From Lepidodermella squamata (lineage: Eukaryota > Gastrotricha): a DNA stretch of 64,000 nucleotides. A program made the translations under genes and the position numbers. This document shows positions 21,171 through 33,969 of the stretch, one piece after another; position 1 is the stretch's first letter; every line of letters begins with the position of its first letter. The stretch is taken from positions 4,526,001 through 4,590,000 of the forward strand of contig JBLDXI010000015.1 in assembly GCA_047495785.1 (NCBI GenBank), written 5' to 3'. Under the pieces are notes generated by a model. The model was not told where the DNA came from and did no database searches. It worked only from the letters and a program-made list of their open reading frames with translations.

Positions 21171-22491
21171 ATGGCCGCTACTGCTGCTGCTGATAAGCAC
21201 GTCGAAGTTGAAGTTGTGGCTAACAACCCACCAGTAGCTGTTATCGCATCAAATGTCGCCACTTCATTCACGTTTTACCCTCTTGTATACGCCCGATCGC
21301 TGATGCAGGTTCATTTTGCGGGCAAATGCGTAAAAGTCATCCATAAATTTGTTGATTCAAGGTTGGATTCGAGCCTGTTCTCCCGATTGAAGGAAAGACT
21401 CTTTCTGGGCATAGAGCAATGTTCTACCCTAATATTTTTGGATACTGTAAGTTTCCCCATGTATTAAGCTGCGTTCACTCGAGTGAATAATTACTTGAAA
21501 GTTATAATTTATGAAGTTGAAATCAATTGAATCAAAATTAAAGTAAAATATGAATATACTTGAACTAAATTGAGCTACGGAAAGCCGGTTGAAAGAGGAA
21601 AATTAAAAATTATGAAAATTCATGAAAGATGGCATTTTTCTGGGATTTAAATGTGGCATTAATTTAGTGAAGCACATGTCGAAGCAGAATGGGCTGGGCT
21701 CGCTGTGGACAGGTTATTCGTACCGCTTTACGGCCATTCTGGCCAGCACTCAACTCGAGCCCCGCCTGGCGGGTTACCTCGAAAGCATCAACTCGGCTAA
21801 CGATGATCGAGACTCGCAGTTAACTCAGGTGTGCAAGAAGTGTGTGAACGACGTCGCTTGCAAACTGACCATAACTGTCATGCTGTACCCTCTGCAAGTC
21901 ATGATGTACCGCGCCATCGTGTCCACTGTCGGCGGCGAAATTTTGTACAAATCTCCGATGCGGGCGGTTAGTCACATACTTGAAACTGAAGGAGTGCGCG
22001 GGTTTTACAGGTTTGTGTTATTGCAATTTGGATTTTCTCATGTAATCAGCTGTCTCGTGTATTTCGCATTAGCGGTCTTCTTCCTACAGTAGCGTCAGAA
22101 GCGTTGGGTATTACCGTAGTTCATGCTCTGAACTATTTGTTCAACCGCTATGTCGTCACTCGTTTTGGTCTTGATGAGTCTATGACTGGCATTGTTCGCT
22201 TGTTATTTGCCGTAAGCGTGAATTGTACGGAATTCTTCAAGTGCTAACGATTTTTTTTCCTAGATGTTTGTTGGCCGCATCTCATATCCGTTCCATGTTG
22301 TGAGCACCAACATGGCGATCACCAACTCGGGCTTGCGCGCTTCTCGCCTGCTGTCGCCGAGGCCCTTTGATGACTCGCTTGACTGCTTAAAGTTCTTGCG
22401 CGCTCGTCACAACGTCAGGTTGGGCGAAGACTTCTTCTGGCGCCGTTATTTGGGCTCGTCCAGTGCCATCATTGCTTCGCACCGTCTCTAG
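21171..22491 (+). CDS. MTCH2: MTCH1/2-like divergent mitochondrial carrier (outer-membrane insertase family)
   Basis: SLC25-fold protein of the mitochondrial outer membrane; vertebrate MTCH2 inserts tail-anchored proteins and binds tBID. Exons 21171-21446, about 21673-22010, 22073-22211 and 22264-22491; about 326 residues. The three carrier modules are recognisable: FTFYPLVYARSLMQV, then GLGSLWTGYSYRFT, then CKLTITVMLYPLQVMMYR with EGVRGFYSGLLPT. The last is ISYPFHVVSTNMAITNSGLRAS, equivalent to the MTCH2 YPFVLVSNLMAVN segment. Canonical Px[DE]xx[KR] motifs are eroded, as in MTCH proteins. The start of exon 2 is uncertain: several AGs lie between 21663 and 21684, and 21673 keeps phase. Confidence 0.8.
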
Positions 22492-23057
22492 AAATAATTC
22501 TGAGAGAAATCCTTGCAAAGCTTGCGAATCGGAATACACCTATAACATTGCCCTTAATTGATTGCGATTATAATTCAAGTATAATTTTTGCGGTGAAGCC
22601 TTATTATACTGCTCTGTAAAGCTTCGTTCTTCTTCAGAAAGAGAGATTTCGTTTATTCTAGTTGCCCTGAAGGTACGTGAAAATTGGCTGTGAACGCTAT
22701 GAATTTATTGTGATGAAATACCAAATGTGGAATAACTACTATCATTGTAGCCAATTTTTTCAATGAAAGCCGATGTGATATGCGTGTGATATTTCATCTA
22801 TGGGGAAGGCTTGGGGTAAATTCATACGCCGTTTTATTTATATTTAACCATACGCTGGAGTTAGGTATCAGGATTCCACCAGGGTAGACTCCTAAGTGGG
22901 ACGAGGTTGTACTCATTCATAACCACCATGTTCAAAAGCCTCCTCCAAGATTAGGGTAAATGCCCATGAAACTTGACGTATCGAGTTCCCAACATATGTA
23001 ATCTTTTCAATTTTTTTTTGTCATTTTTAGGGTATTAGTGCAATAATTTTGTTGAAA
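22492..23057. other. Intergenic, 566 nt
   Basis: No gene recognised. TTTTTAG about 25 nt before the ATG of the next gene resembles a splice (cis or trans) acceptor. Confidence 0.5.
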
Positions 23058-24115
<1,058 letters not shown>

Positions 24116-24395
24116 TCGAGTTGAAATACCAACATGGCGTAAAATTAATTTAACAAAGTATTGTTATGTGGGGTGAGAGACATTCTAAAAACCGATGGTA
24201 TATTAATCCATTTTTTGGTTGTACATATGCCTTTCTTAAGACGTGAAATGACATCATAATATAATTTTGATTTGGTGACGGAGTGAAGGTCTGAATATTT
24301 ATGGTTGCCCGTTGAACAAACCTATTTAAAACTGCTGAAATAAACTATTTTTTTCTTTTGATGAACTGATAGATTTATATGTTAGTTCTTAGAAC

Positions 24396-26550
24396 ATGGC
24401 ACCCATTATATATCGTGATCCCAAAACGAATGTGATAAGCATACATGTCTTTTCGCTGAAATTTGAGCTCAATTTCACGCTCCTGTTTTTCTCTGGATTT
24501 TTGGTAAGTGAGCTCAACTTTGGTGCATGAATCATCTCACGAACCTTTGCAGGATCTCTTTGGTGTCAGCATTGTCATTCCATTTCTTCCGAAAATGCTG
24601 AGATTACTCGGCGAATCTTACACGGCCGTGGGATTCGTCAGCTCAATTTACGGATTTCTTCAACTATTTTCGTCGCCTATTGTGGTAATTTTGAAGACTA
24701 AATCAGGTGAATATCAACCTGACTATCGTATACAAACTATAGGGCAATCTCTCTGATCGATTCGGTCGCAAGAAAATTTTGATGTTCTCGCTGAGCTTCA
24801 CCGGAATTTCATACTTGCTCATGACACAAGGCGTTCTAGCTTCCTCGATATTCATGGTTGCTGTCAGTCGAATTCCGCTTGGTATGCTGAAGCACAGCCA
24901 ATCGCTAACGAAAGCTGAAATCGCCAAGTCTACCCAAGCACTATCCTGGTTTAATGCAGCATCTACTACAGGATTTATTGGTATATTTTCATTTACCAAT
25001 TAATTGTTTATAAATATTCGGATTTTTTTCAGTTGGACCGCCGATAACCGGAATGTTAATGGACCGATTTGCACCAGCTTTAGGGTATTCAATAGCGGGG
25101 CAAATCTCCGCTGCGGCTTTTGCGTTAAATACAGGTATTTGTTATTGAGAGTAATAAAATCATTGACCTAATTATTTGCTGGACATTTATTAGTTCTTGT
25201 TTACTACATTCTGCCCGAGTCGAAGCCGAATTTGACTCCGCGTAAATCTTCAGTGAATAGCGAACAACCCGGCACGCCGAGCAACCCTCTTGCCAACTTG
25301 CGCGCACGGGCGGCGAGTACGTTGAATACACTCTCGCGTACAGCTGTTAAAGTTACCGCGCCGCCGTTCTGCTACATATACTTGGCTAAATTCCTCAACA
25401 GCCAGGCGCTGGCAATGACCAGGTAATACTCACGAGTCAATTTGAATAGCCTTTGCATTGTGTTGTTTTTTTCGCGCGTCCAGGTCGGCCTATATGCTGT
25501 ACCTCGAGACGGAGTTCCAGCTCTCGAGCAGTGCTCTTGGCTGGCTTTCTTCGGCGGCGCCTGCGCTTACCGTTCTGTTTACTCCTGTAGTCACGCCTGT
25601 TTGCGGTCTTTTCGCCAACTCTGCCCCTCTTCTTCAAGCCATTTGCTGCTTACTAGAGAGTAAGGCAAAACAAATACTCAACTAGCATGCTTACGTAAAA
25701 ACGCAATAGCAAATTTCAGTTGGAAAATATATTAATGGGAACGAAATCAGAAATGACCGGAAGCGGAACCAAATTTTGATTAATTGATTGATTTTGATTG
25801 AATTTTGACCGCTCAAAAATTCCTTAAAAATTGATTAATCCAAAAAAATTACTATCAAGTTCTTTATTGACCGTCACTTATTGAGAAAACGAGCAGTTAT
25901 GATTTCACCAAATTTTTCGAAAATTTTAAAATTAAATAGCTGCGTTAGGTGAAGTTGGATTTCAAATTTGGTTAAGCTAAAATATTCAGAACCGAATTTT
26001 TTTTTTCAAAACTGGGTCATGTTATCAAAGTGACGATGAAGAGAATTGTATCGAATTTGAATGATCAATCTTAAAATTTGCAAAATTCGGAAATAATTTT
26101 CAATATTCAATGTACATATTTTCATGAACGAAAAAAATGGAGCCAACTAATCTTCAATATATTTGCGTTACAGTAATATCCGTAGCCATGCTACTCATGG
26201 CTCCAAATGTTTTCATCGTCATTTTGTCTGCGATACCTCACGGTTTGTCGACCGCCGTCGGCCGCGTCAATTACACATCGATGTCTCTTCATTTTGGCGG
26301 TGCTGGCCACGTCGGAACGTTGATTGGACTCGATCAGAGCGTGCTGTCCTTTTCGCGTATGATTGCCCCGGCCGTCTCTGGTCTCCTCATGGACTTTTCT
26401 CTCCGGCTGCCGATGTATTTCTCGATATGCTTGTTGATTCCTACGGCGTTGCTGTTCCGCCAGTTGTGCGGGGAAAAGCCGAAAGCTGGCGGGTTATTCA
26501 GCCGACAAGTTTCTTACACTGAGGAATATCAAGCAAATAGCAGAAGTTAA
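24396..26550 (+). CDS. MFSD9: MFSD9/MFSD10-like major facilitator transporter
   Basis: 12-helix MFS carrier with unknown substrate. Exons 24396-24503, 24553-24684, 24743-24980, 25033-25134, 25194-25422, 25484-25659 and 26174-26550 keep one frame of 453 residues. The opening helix reads DLFGVSIVIPFLPKML. MFS motif A appears as GNLSDRFGRKK. RIPLGMLKHSQSL and WFNAASTTGFIVGPPITG are typical of the MFSD9/10-TetA-like group. A charged central loop follows LPESKPN. The second half ends with SVLSFSRMIAPAVSGLLMD. The last intron (514 nt) is unusually long and AT-rich for this locus. The gene sits between two GDP-fucose synthase copies. Confidence 0.85.
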
Positions 26551-27208
26551 GGAGGATTTTTTACAAATTTGAATTTGACGTTTTGAATTTGACACGACTG
26601 AGCTGATTTCTCTCCATTTTCTAGTCTTAGTTTTTGTAACTTATGCAAATTGCTCTCATTCACGTGATATCAGCAAATTTTGCGTTGACAATGTTGGGCG
26701 TTGTGATCGGCGTTGATTAGATTCAATTGAATTTTTTGTTTTCTATGATGTTTATTGTGTAAAAAAACTCGGAAAAAATGCAAAGCGCAAGGTGCAATGC
26801 AAAACTCGAACCTTTCACTGTTATTATTTGGACAGCCTTTTACTGTTGTAATAATATATCAATAATGAGTAACTTTCTCGCACAAATTTGCCGAATGATT
26901 GTTGTACTAATAGTGTTATTTTTCTCAATCGTGATAATCAAAAAATACTGGCAGCTTGCAACAAATTTTCAACAAGGTCATACCCACTGCTGGACATTGC
27001 CTTTTAGTTTTTGAAACATAATTTATTAATAAAACACATTGACTTTCACATGTGATGAGTTATTTTCCAAACCACCACGGCGTTCTGACCCACTACAGGC
27101 TTGGTTTACGATTGGATTGGTATATCACGGCTGAATAACTTGAGTCGCATTCGCCTACGAGTTTCTCGTTAATTTCGTTTGATTAAAATCTATTTAAATT
27201 ACTCAACG
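26551..27208. other. Intergenic, 658 nt
   Basis: No gene recognised. AATAAA near 27028 is a possible polyA signal. The 78-codon frame at 26778 has one hydrophobic stretch but no other support. Confidence 0.5.
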
Positions 27209-28296
27209 ATGCCGGTAATTATTGGCGATGGGAAAGAAAAAGTTGTAATGGTGACTGGCGGTTCCGGTCTTGTGGGCAAGGCTATTCAGTGGGCCGTGAC
27301 GGAGGGCGGCCTGAGAAAGCCCGGAGAAAAATGGATATTTCTGAGCAGTCGAGACGGCGATTTGACGGTTGAGCCCGAGGTCAAAGCCGTTTTCGAACGA
27401 TTCCGCCCGACCCATGTCATTCACGTGGCAGCTTTTGTCGGCGGTCTGTTCAGAAACATGCGCTACCCGGCGGAATTTTTCGACAAAAACATCCTCATGA
27501 ACACGTACATCATCCATTACGCGCATGTTTACGGCGTTCAACGATGCATTTCAATGCTGTCAACGTGCATTTTCCCCGACGGAATTTCGCTGCCAATGAC
27601 TGAGAAAGATGTTAGATGAAGACACTTATTTTGACTGCCTAAGTATTTATCGATTTCAATTCGCACAGGTTCACACAGGTCCGCCGCATTACAGCAATTT
27701 CGCATACGCCTACGCCAAGCGAATGGTTGACGTTCAAAATGAGGCTTACAGCAAGCAGTACGGGTCGAAATTTTCCTCAATGGTTCCCGTAAATATTTAT
27801 GGGCCTCACGATAATTATTCGATCGAAGATGGCCACGTGATTCCCGGCTTGATGAACAAAATGTACATCGCTGAAAGTCAGTTCATTGCCATTTCACTCT
27901 CTGACTCACTAATTGATTTTCAAAATTTCAGAAAAAAATGAGCCGCTTGTTGTTTGGGGTACAGGCGTCGCGAGACGGCAGTTTGTTTACAGCCGCGATA
28001 TTGCACGCGCGCTTGTTTGGATGGCAGATCACTACGACGACTACCAGCCGATTATTTGTGTTGGCGATGAAGGCGAAATGACTATCAAAGATGTTGTGAA
28101 CAATGTCGCGAAAGGAATGGATTTCAAGGGCGAAATTAAATGGGACACCAGCCGAGCTGATGGCCAGTTCGCGAAGACTGCCTCGAATAAAAAGTTTCGA
28201 TCGCTGGCTCCTGATTTCAAATTCACGTCCTTTGAGACAGGCATTAAAGAAACTTGCGATTGGTTCAAAGCTAACTATGACACGGCGAGGAAATGA
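27209..28296 (+). CDS. GFUS: GDP-L-fucose synthase, copy 2
   Basis: Paralogue of the gene at 23058. Exons 27209-27610, 27669-27876 and 27932-28296 encode 324 residues. Motifs: [84 protein letters not shown] and the C-terminal ETCDWFKANYDTARK. Exons 2 and 3 have exactly the same lengths as in copy 1 (208 and 365 nt), so duplication is clear. Divergence is enough to make it an old duplication, and all catalytic residues are kept in both. Confidence 0.95.
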
Positions 28297-28987
28297 GAAA
28301 ATATAACCTATGAATCATTTGTTTGTATCACACAGCCGATAAGCCATCGAACATATTTTGAATTTGCGATTTGTGTGCGTGGAGGGTTCTCTGTTACATT
28401 CTATCCATGGTAGTGTCCATGCCCCGTTAACATATCGAGTTCATTAGTAAATTGAGTTGGAAAAGCCTGGTTTTGTTTCTTTCCGCTATTTTATACTGCT
28501 CTAGGTATTGCCTTCAAATGCGGCGTAAACATTTGCTAAGAATACGAAAACATAGCGGGTAGATTTTTTCGAGTGCTCAGCGCCAGGGTGTTTAGGAAAG
28601 AAACGATCGTTCACGTCGGCCCATCAAATTATATATCATGAATAGCAACGCGAAAGCAACAACACAGCTACGGCGAGTTTTTTATGCTTGCCTCTCGGTA
28701 AGCACACCCTGGCGCCGTCCATTTAAATTACGCGATCGAATCAGAGCTGATCTTGAAGAGAAGCAGCGCAAGTAGTATAGGTAAACGCATGAACCACAGC
28801 GTATAACTTTCAGGAGTGACGAAAAGAGTGAAATGTACTAATACTATCAATGGCATGATGATGCTATTTGAAGGGTAAATGTGAACCGGCGATACAACAA
28901 AGATTTGTGCTCATTCGTTTGTAACGCCTGTATTGAATGCCGGATATGCGGCGCAAAAGTGTTACCGAACTCGCTGAATTTTGACGA
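28297..28987. other. Intergenic, 691 nt, with a 12-nt inverted repeat
   Basis: GCGCCAGGGTGT at 28580-28591 recurs inverted at 28704-28715, enclosing about 112 nt. No gene recognised. Confidence 0.5.
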
Positions 28988-30715
28988 ATGGCTGTCTTTA
29001 TAACAATCATAACAATCGCGCTCATATTTATCATTCCGGTCGTTGCGATGGACGAGTCACCTTACGAAAGTGATTGCTATCATTTCGGCAGTAAGACTGC
29101 CTATAACATCCAGAATTCGATCGATTGGCAGCGTATAATCCATGACGACGCACATTTAGATCCGACCTGCAAGCTATTTCACCTGCGATTGGTCGCCAGA
29201 CATGGCACTAGGTCACCTGATATAAAGAACATCGAGGGCGTTATAAAGGCCTTGGCACGGTTGAGGAACCCTAAATACGCGATGGCAGGTTCGGAAGAAC
29301 AGCAAGCTCTTCGAAACCTGACTCTGTCGTGGCAGAATCGACTGCCAGATGGGAAACGACTTTTAGAGCGCGGCCGGGCGGAGAACACACATTTGGCCCG
29401 CGAGTATTTCAGCCTGGTCGATCGCTTCAGTACGATTTTCATGCAGCGTAATGCATTTTTCTTCCAATCGACCGAAATCAATCGATCCCACGAATCTGGC
29501 GTCGCGTTCCGAGAAGAATTTGTGCGACTGATGCTGGCGGCCAACTACTCGAGTCGAGCGCAATTTTACATCAGTGACGTTGCGAAAAATGACAGTCGAT
29601 TATATTTCCACAAAGACTGCCCGGCATTCACGTATCGAGTGGACAAGAATAACTACACGTCAGCTGAAACTAAGCGAATTCGACTGACTACCGAAGCTCT
29701 TAATTTGATTGAAAAAATCAACAAACAGCGGCTCGGCCTGCCTGACATTGTTCTTGAATGGAGTGAGTCGAATAACTTTCATTCGGTCGTAAAACTAAAT
29801 TCTTTTGATCTTTTAGACAATATATTCGCACTTTACCAAATGGCAGCCTTCGAAAAAGCTGCATTAAACGACTCGATATTACTGCTTCTGTTCGACACGG
29901 AAGATCTGGAATTTCTCGAGTTCAGTGACGAGCTGGACATCTATTACAAGAAAGCCTACGGCCACCCGATGATAGCTGACATGAGCTGCGTCCTTACTAC
30001 GAATATTTTCGACGTAGCACAACGAAAACGCGCTGGTTATCCTGATTTTGACGGCATGTTTGAGTTCGGTCACTTGGAAACTCTTCTACCCGTTTACGCC
30101 GCGTTCGATCTGTTTAGAGATAGCCAAGAAGACTTTGTAGCAAATGCATCGAGAAATTTCATTAGAAATCGCAAATTCAGCATGTCCAAAGTTGGCCCAT
30201 TTGCCGCTAATTTCGCCTTTTTATTCGTGAGTTTTTATCCCGAGCTGAAACATTTTGGATTTTAGTTTCTTGTTTTACAGTTTTCTTGTCCCTCGGACGA
30301 GTTTAAAGTTCTGTTCCTCATCAACGGGAAGCCGTTTCCACTTTCCCGTGCTTGCCCCCATGACCTGGCCTGTCCCTTCGGCGACGTTCGAGCCGCGTAT
30401 GGCCTCGCAACTGGGCCATCATCGAAGTGCAAATTGAAAGAAATTTGCAAGCTCAACGAGTTCGAGCTTCGCCAACTCGAACGTATCAAAGGACAATCAG
30501 GCGCAGGCAAAAAGACGAATGAAGCTGAAACTTCACCAGACATTGTTGATGCTGGCTGGTCGGTGTTGTTTCTTTCTAATCACATGAATTTGATACTTCA
30601 GTTAATTTGTAACTTCGTTATATCGGCCCGATTTTCCACTGAGTCGCAATTCAATAATTGTTTATTGTTCACCAGCCTACTATGTTGCTTTGTGGGCGTC
30701 GAATTTTCGCGATGA
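28988..30715 (+). CDS. MINPP1: Multiple inositol polyphosphate phosphatase-like histidine phosphatase
   Basis: Clade-2 histidine phosphatase; MINPP1 hydrolyses InsP6/InsP5 in the ER lumen or secretory pathway. Exons 28988-30226 and 30281-30715 encode 557 residues, longer than human MINPP1 (487). An N-terminal signal sequence (FITIITIALIFIIPVVAM) precedes the catalytic LRLVARHGTRSP (RHGxRxP). The distal motif, GHAE in most MINPPs, reads FGHLETLLP. Several Cys follow in FSCPSDEFKVLFLING and KCKLKEICKL. The C-terminal extension holds hydrophobic segments (LILQLICNFVI, CLLFTSLLCCFVGV) and could be a membrane or GPI-type anchor signal. Function as a phosphatase is likely, but the Ala-to-Leu change next to the acid residue deserves caution. 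Confidence 0.87.
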
Positions 30716-30970
30716 GACTCTGCTTCAATTGAAATTTTCGTCTTGTTGATTTTCGTAAAAATAAATAAGTCTGAAAGTATGTACTTGATAGAAGATAAAA
30801 ACAAGCAGTGACTTGAATGAGAATTTGGGGTTGTTGCTCGAGATAAAAACTCTCCGACGCTACAATGATAACGACATACTCGCGATACCCTGATAGACTA
30901 AGACGTTCTCAGGCATATACTAACTCGCTAAATTCTACATCAACACAACCCAAGAAGTCTAGTCTAAATA

Positions 30971-31839
30971 ATGGCAACCCCCGAAGCCGAGCCGACTGCA
31001 AAGATGTTTAGGCTCGTCATGCTGGGCCAAGGCGGCAGTGGAAAATCTAACATTGCCGATCGATTCGTTAGAAATATCTATACAGATCCGCACAAGGTTA
31101 CATTAGGAGGTGAGAATATTGCTGAATTTTTCAAAAATAACATATTTCCAAGTTCAGTTGAACTCCAAACCTCGCTGATGACTATTGATACGGGGCATCG
31201 CGTTCGCTTTGAAATTTGGGACACCTCGGGACAGGAGCGATATGCGCAACTAGCTCCCATGTACTACAGGAATGCCCAAGCTGCCATCGTGGTCTACGAC
31301 ATTACCGACAAAGTATAGTCTAAATTTTTAATTCCCCACGCCAATCATGTAGGCCATGTATTTTCAGAGATCATTTAACCGTGCCAAAGAATGGGTCGCA
31401 GAGCTACAGCAAGCATTATCTGAAATCGTGATCGTATTGATTGGGAACAAAATTGATCTGGCTAACTACCGTGTCATTGAAACCATGGTATACCCCCAAA
31501 ATGTTTCCTATCATTTACCATAATTTACCTAAACCTCAACAGGATGCAGAGGTTTTCGCTGATGATAATAACTTGCTGTTTGCGGAAGTTTCTGCGAAAA
31601 CTGGCATCGGAATCCATGACCTGTTTGAGAGGCTTGCGAAGCGCCTTACGAACGACATGTTGTCATCACTGCCACCAAGTGCCCGCCATAATGTGCCTGC
31701 GCCTCAATACGCTATCTCAGTCTCGTCGCCATCGAAAGTAATCAAACTTAACCAAATGGATATGGGCGAGCCAGAAAGTTCAGCACCAAGCATCAGCAAT
31801 AACAGAAATTCAGAGGCCAAAAGTGGAGGTTGCTGCTGA
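30971..31839 (+). CDS. Rab5-like small GTPase, divergent
   Basis: Membrane-traffic GTPase of the Rab5/Rab21/Rab22 group. Exons 30971-31109, 31158-31312, 31368-31487 and 31543-31839; 236 residues. P-loop GQGGSGKS is altered from the Rab5 GESAVGKS. Switch I region HKVTLGVELQT, then [35 protein letters not shown] (DTAGQE has become DTSGQE), NKID and SAKTG. It ends SGGCC, a double-cysteine prenylation site. The first open frame includes a stop-free 48-nt intron (31110-31157); removing it restores switch I. Extra residues precede the C-terminus relative to Rab5. It could be Rab5 itself in a fast-evolving lineage or a Rab5-derived paralogue. Confidence 0.85.
31110..31157 (+). other. Stop-free 48-nt intron inside the Rab5-like frame
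   Basis: GTGAGA donor and AAGTTCAG acceptor. Splicing joins TTAGGAG to TTGAACTC and gives TLGVELQT, aligned with the Rab5 switch I. Reading through would add 16 residues in the nucleotide-sensing loop. Confidence 0.82.
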
Positions 31840-31998
31840 ATGACTAATGCCCATATATCGGGTTAATTCTAGTTCCCTAGTTTCTGAGATTTCCAAACTA
31901 ATAAATACCATTTTCCAATTCATGGTGCGAATACTTTTTTACTCTTTGCGGAATAAATGCGGTAAAATAAATTGTATTCTGAGCATTTGCGCTATTTT

Positions 31999-32966
31999 TC
32001 ACATTATCTTCAGAGTTCCAGTCGTCCCAGACAGAAATTGGGCTGATTGCTGTTGTTGCAGCTTTTTGATCGCAGCCATTTCGATTAGCTGGTTGAACAT
32101 ATTTTCCACGGATTTGGCGTCGTTTGCTGTGGCGCAAGATGTCTGATAGAACTTGAGATCTTGGCTGGCCGCAAAATCTTTAATTTCTTTGAGCGAAGGA
32201 TCATCGGAATTTCGCCCGATTTTCTAGAGGAAACAAGTTAAATTTTTAAATAAATTATTAAATTAATCAATCAAACCAAAAGATCGCATTTATTCGCGCA
32301 GACGGCCAACGTAAATGGCCGTCGCCGCTGATTGATTCGCGCAAGCTCGGCTTCTTGCTCAGCTTCAATTTCTTCGTCCCAATCGTCGTCTATCGCGTCG
32401 TTTTGCGGCCCGTGGTGCTTGCTGTTTTTCGGCTTCCGGCAATATTTGTCGACCTCGTCCCGATAGGCCTTGAGCACTGGTGCTTGGTCAGCCGGACTCA
32501 ACGACACGTCGCTCACAAGCAGACAGATGTCAGTCTCAGCGTACAGTTCATTTCGAACTTGGAAGAACTCATCGCGCCCAGCGCAGTCCCAAAAGTTAAC
32601 GCGAACCTCGACGTTACCGAATTCTTGCGTCCGGCAGTTGTGGATTTTGAAGCCGTAGTCAACGCCTACGGTCGGCTGGTACACTGCATGGTACTTACCC
32701 TCGCAAAATAGCCGAATAAGTGAGGTTTTGCCTGATAGTTGCGGGCCGATTAGCAATATTTTTACCCAGATGAATCGAGCTAGTTCATCGTTAATTCGCT
32801 GGGTAATCAACTGGCGAAAATTTGTCAACGTGTCTAATTGCGAACCAACTTGACCAGCGAAGAGAAGCGAGCTTTTAGGAGCCACGGAACTGCTAGCAGT
32901 TGGCGGACGTTTTGCTGAAGGCGTTCGACGCGACTTGGCCGAACCAGGTGTGACTAATCTCGACAT
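31999..32966 (-). CDS. Rab-like GTPase related to DNAJC27/RBJ, without J domain
   Basis: Exons 32966-32277 and 32223-31999 encode 304 residues. The N-terminus is Ser/Lys-rich and disordered. The G domain follows: P-loop LLIGPQLSGKTSL, TVGVDYGFKIH, VNFWDCAGRDEFFQVRNELYAETDICLLVSD, NKCD and, after the intron, TSCATANDAKSVENMF. The VNFWDCAG...VRNELY stretch is closest to RBJ/DNAJC27 (VNIFDMAG...VRNEFY), but the protein ends soon after with a Gln-rich tail and no HPD motif or CC prenylation site. It also carries an acidic insert (IDDDWDEEIEAEQEAELA) before NKCD. The gene is convergent with the Rab5-like gene, about 160 nt apart. Confidence 0.8.
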
Positions 32967-33969
32967 GCTTCTCGGCGAGTAAAAGTAGCCTCATAAACAA
33001 GAGAGCGAGCGTTTTTACGAGCACGATTCTGCCTATAACACGTAAGTGTGAATAGGTTATACAAAACTACCTGCGCAATGCATTCACTAACAGTTCCTCT
33101 CATAGAAACTGTATGAGGGCTAAAATCAATGAGCGGTTCTTTTATTCATTCGCACCTGGGATACACACCGACGTTTTACGCATAGCATACCTAGTAAGAT
33201 TTGCTTCATTCTATAACTGACTGAGAAGTTATTAACAAATAATAAATCAATCTGTAATAATTTATGGACCCAAGATTTATTATGATAGATGTGGTAGCTA
33301 ACAGCCACGTCAGCTGGCACCAACTTACTGAAGCCATCACCAGGATGAATAATTACCCATTAGGCACAGGATTCAGCTATCGACGATGCGGTTTTGGGAT
33401 CCTGAATGCAAACCAAGCTCGCGAGTAAGACGGTGATATCTATCTTCATCTCACGATCGGAAGCAATCAAGTGAATAGCACCATCCACAATTTTCTGTAC
33501 ATTGTTCCCCGTAAAATTTGCCATCTTCAAAACTCGGTACCAATTATTCGAAAAAAAAACCGAGAAATTCGACGCCACATTCTTTATTATAGCACTCAAC
33601 AGAACAAAATAAATGATGGTCGCTCGTTTTCGGGAAAATAGTGGCCAACAATTTTTCAAAGATGAATGAATGAACGTGGACAACAGTTCAACAAAATAAA
33701 AATGTAACCTGAGAAACGTTGGCGCTAAAAATATTAGATTTTTCTTTGTTTTCAGTAGGTAAATAGCAAGATTTAAATTTTGTAAGCAAGTAAATATATT
33801 TTTCGTTAAGAATATAGAAGAATTTTTTGTTTAAAGACACAGGCACAAAAACGAAGCGTTACATGACCCACTGATTGATACATATAGCCAACATCCATAT
33901 AAACGTCAACAAGAATAAACATCAGTCTTTTCTCTCAAGAATATCTAGGAAAAAAATAGAACTTTTCTG
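32967..33969. other. Intergenic, about 1 kb
   Basis: Contains the 3' flank of capicua and the 5' flank of the Rab-like gene. The only candidate is a small minus-strand frame at 33360-33524. No RNA gene recognised. Confidence 0.5.
33360..33524 (-). CDS. Possible small orphan ORF or exon (54 residues)
   Basis: Minus-strand frame beginning MANFTGNNVQKIVDGAIHLI, with protein-like composition and alternating hydrophobic residues (ITVLLASLVCIQD). The frame is also open upstream to a further ATG at 33683. I recognise no family; it could be an exon of an unseen gene or chance. GTAATTATTC just past the stop might be a donor in another frame. Confidence 0.2.
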   Translation of the reverse strand: MANFTGNNVQKIVDGAIHLIASDREMKIDITVLLASLVCIQDPKTASSIAESCA

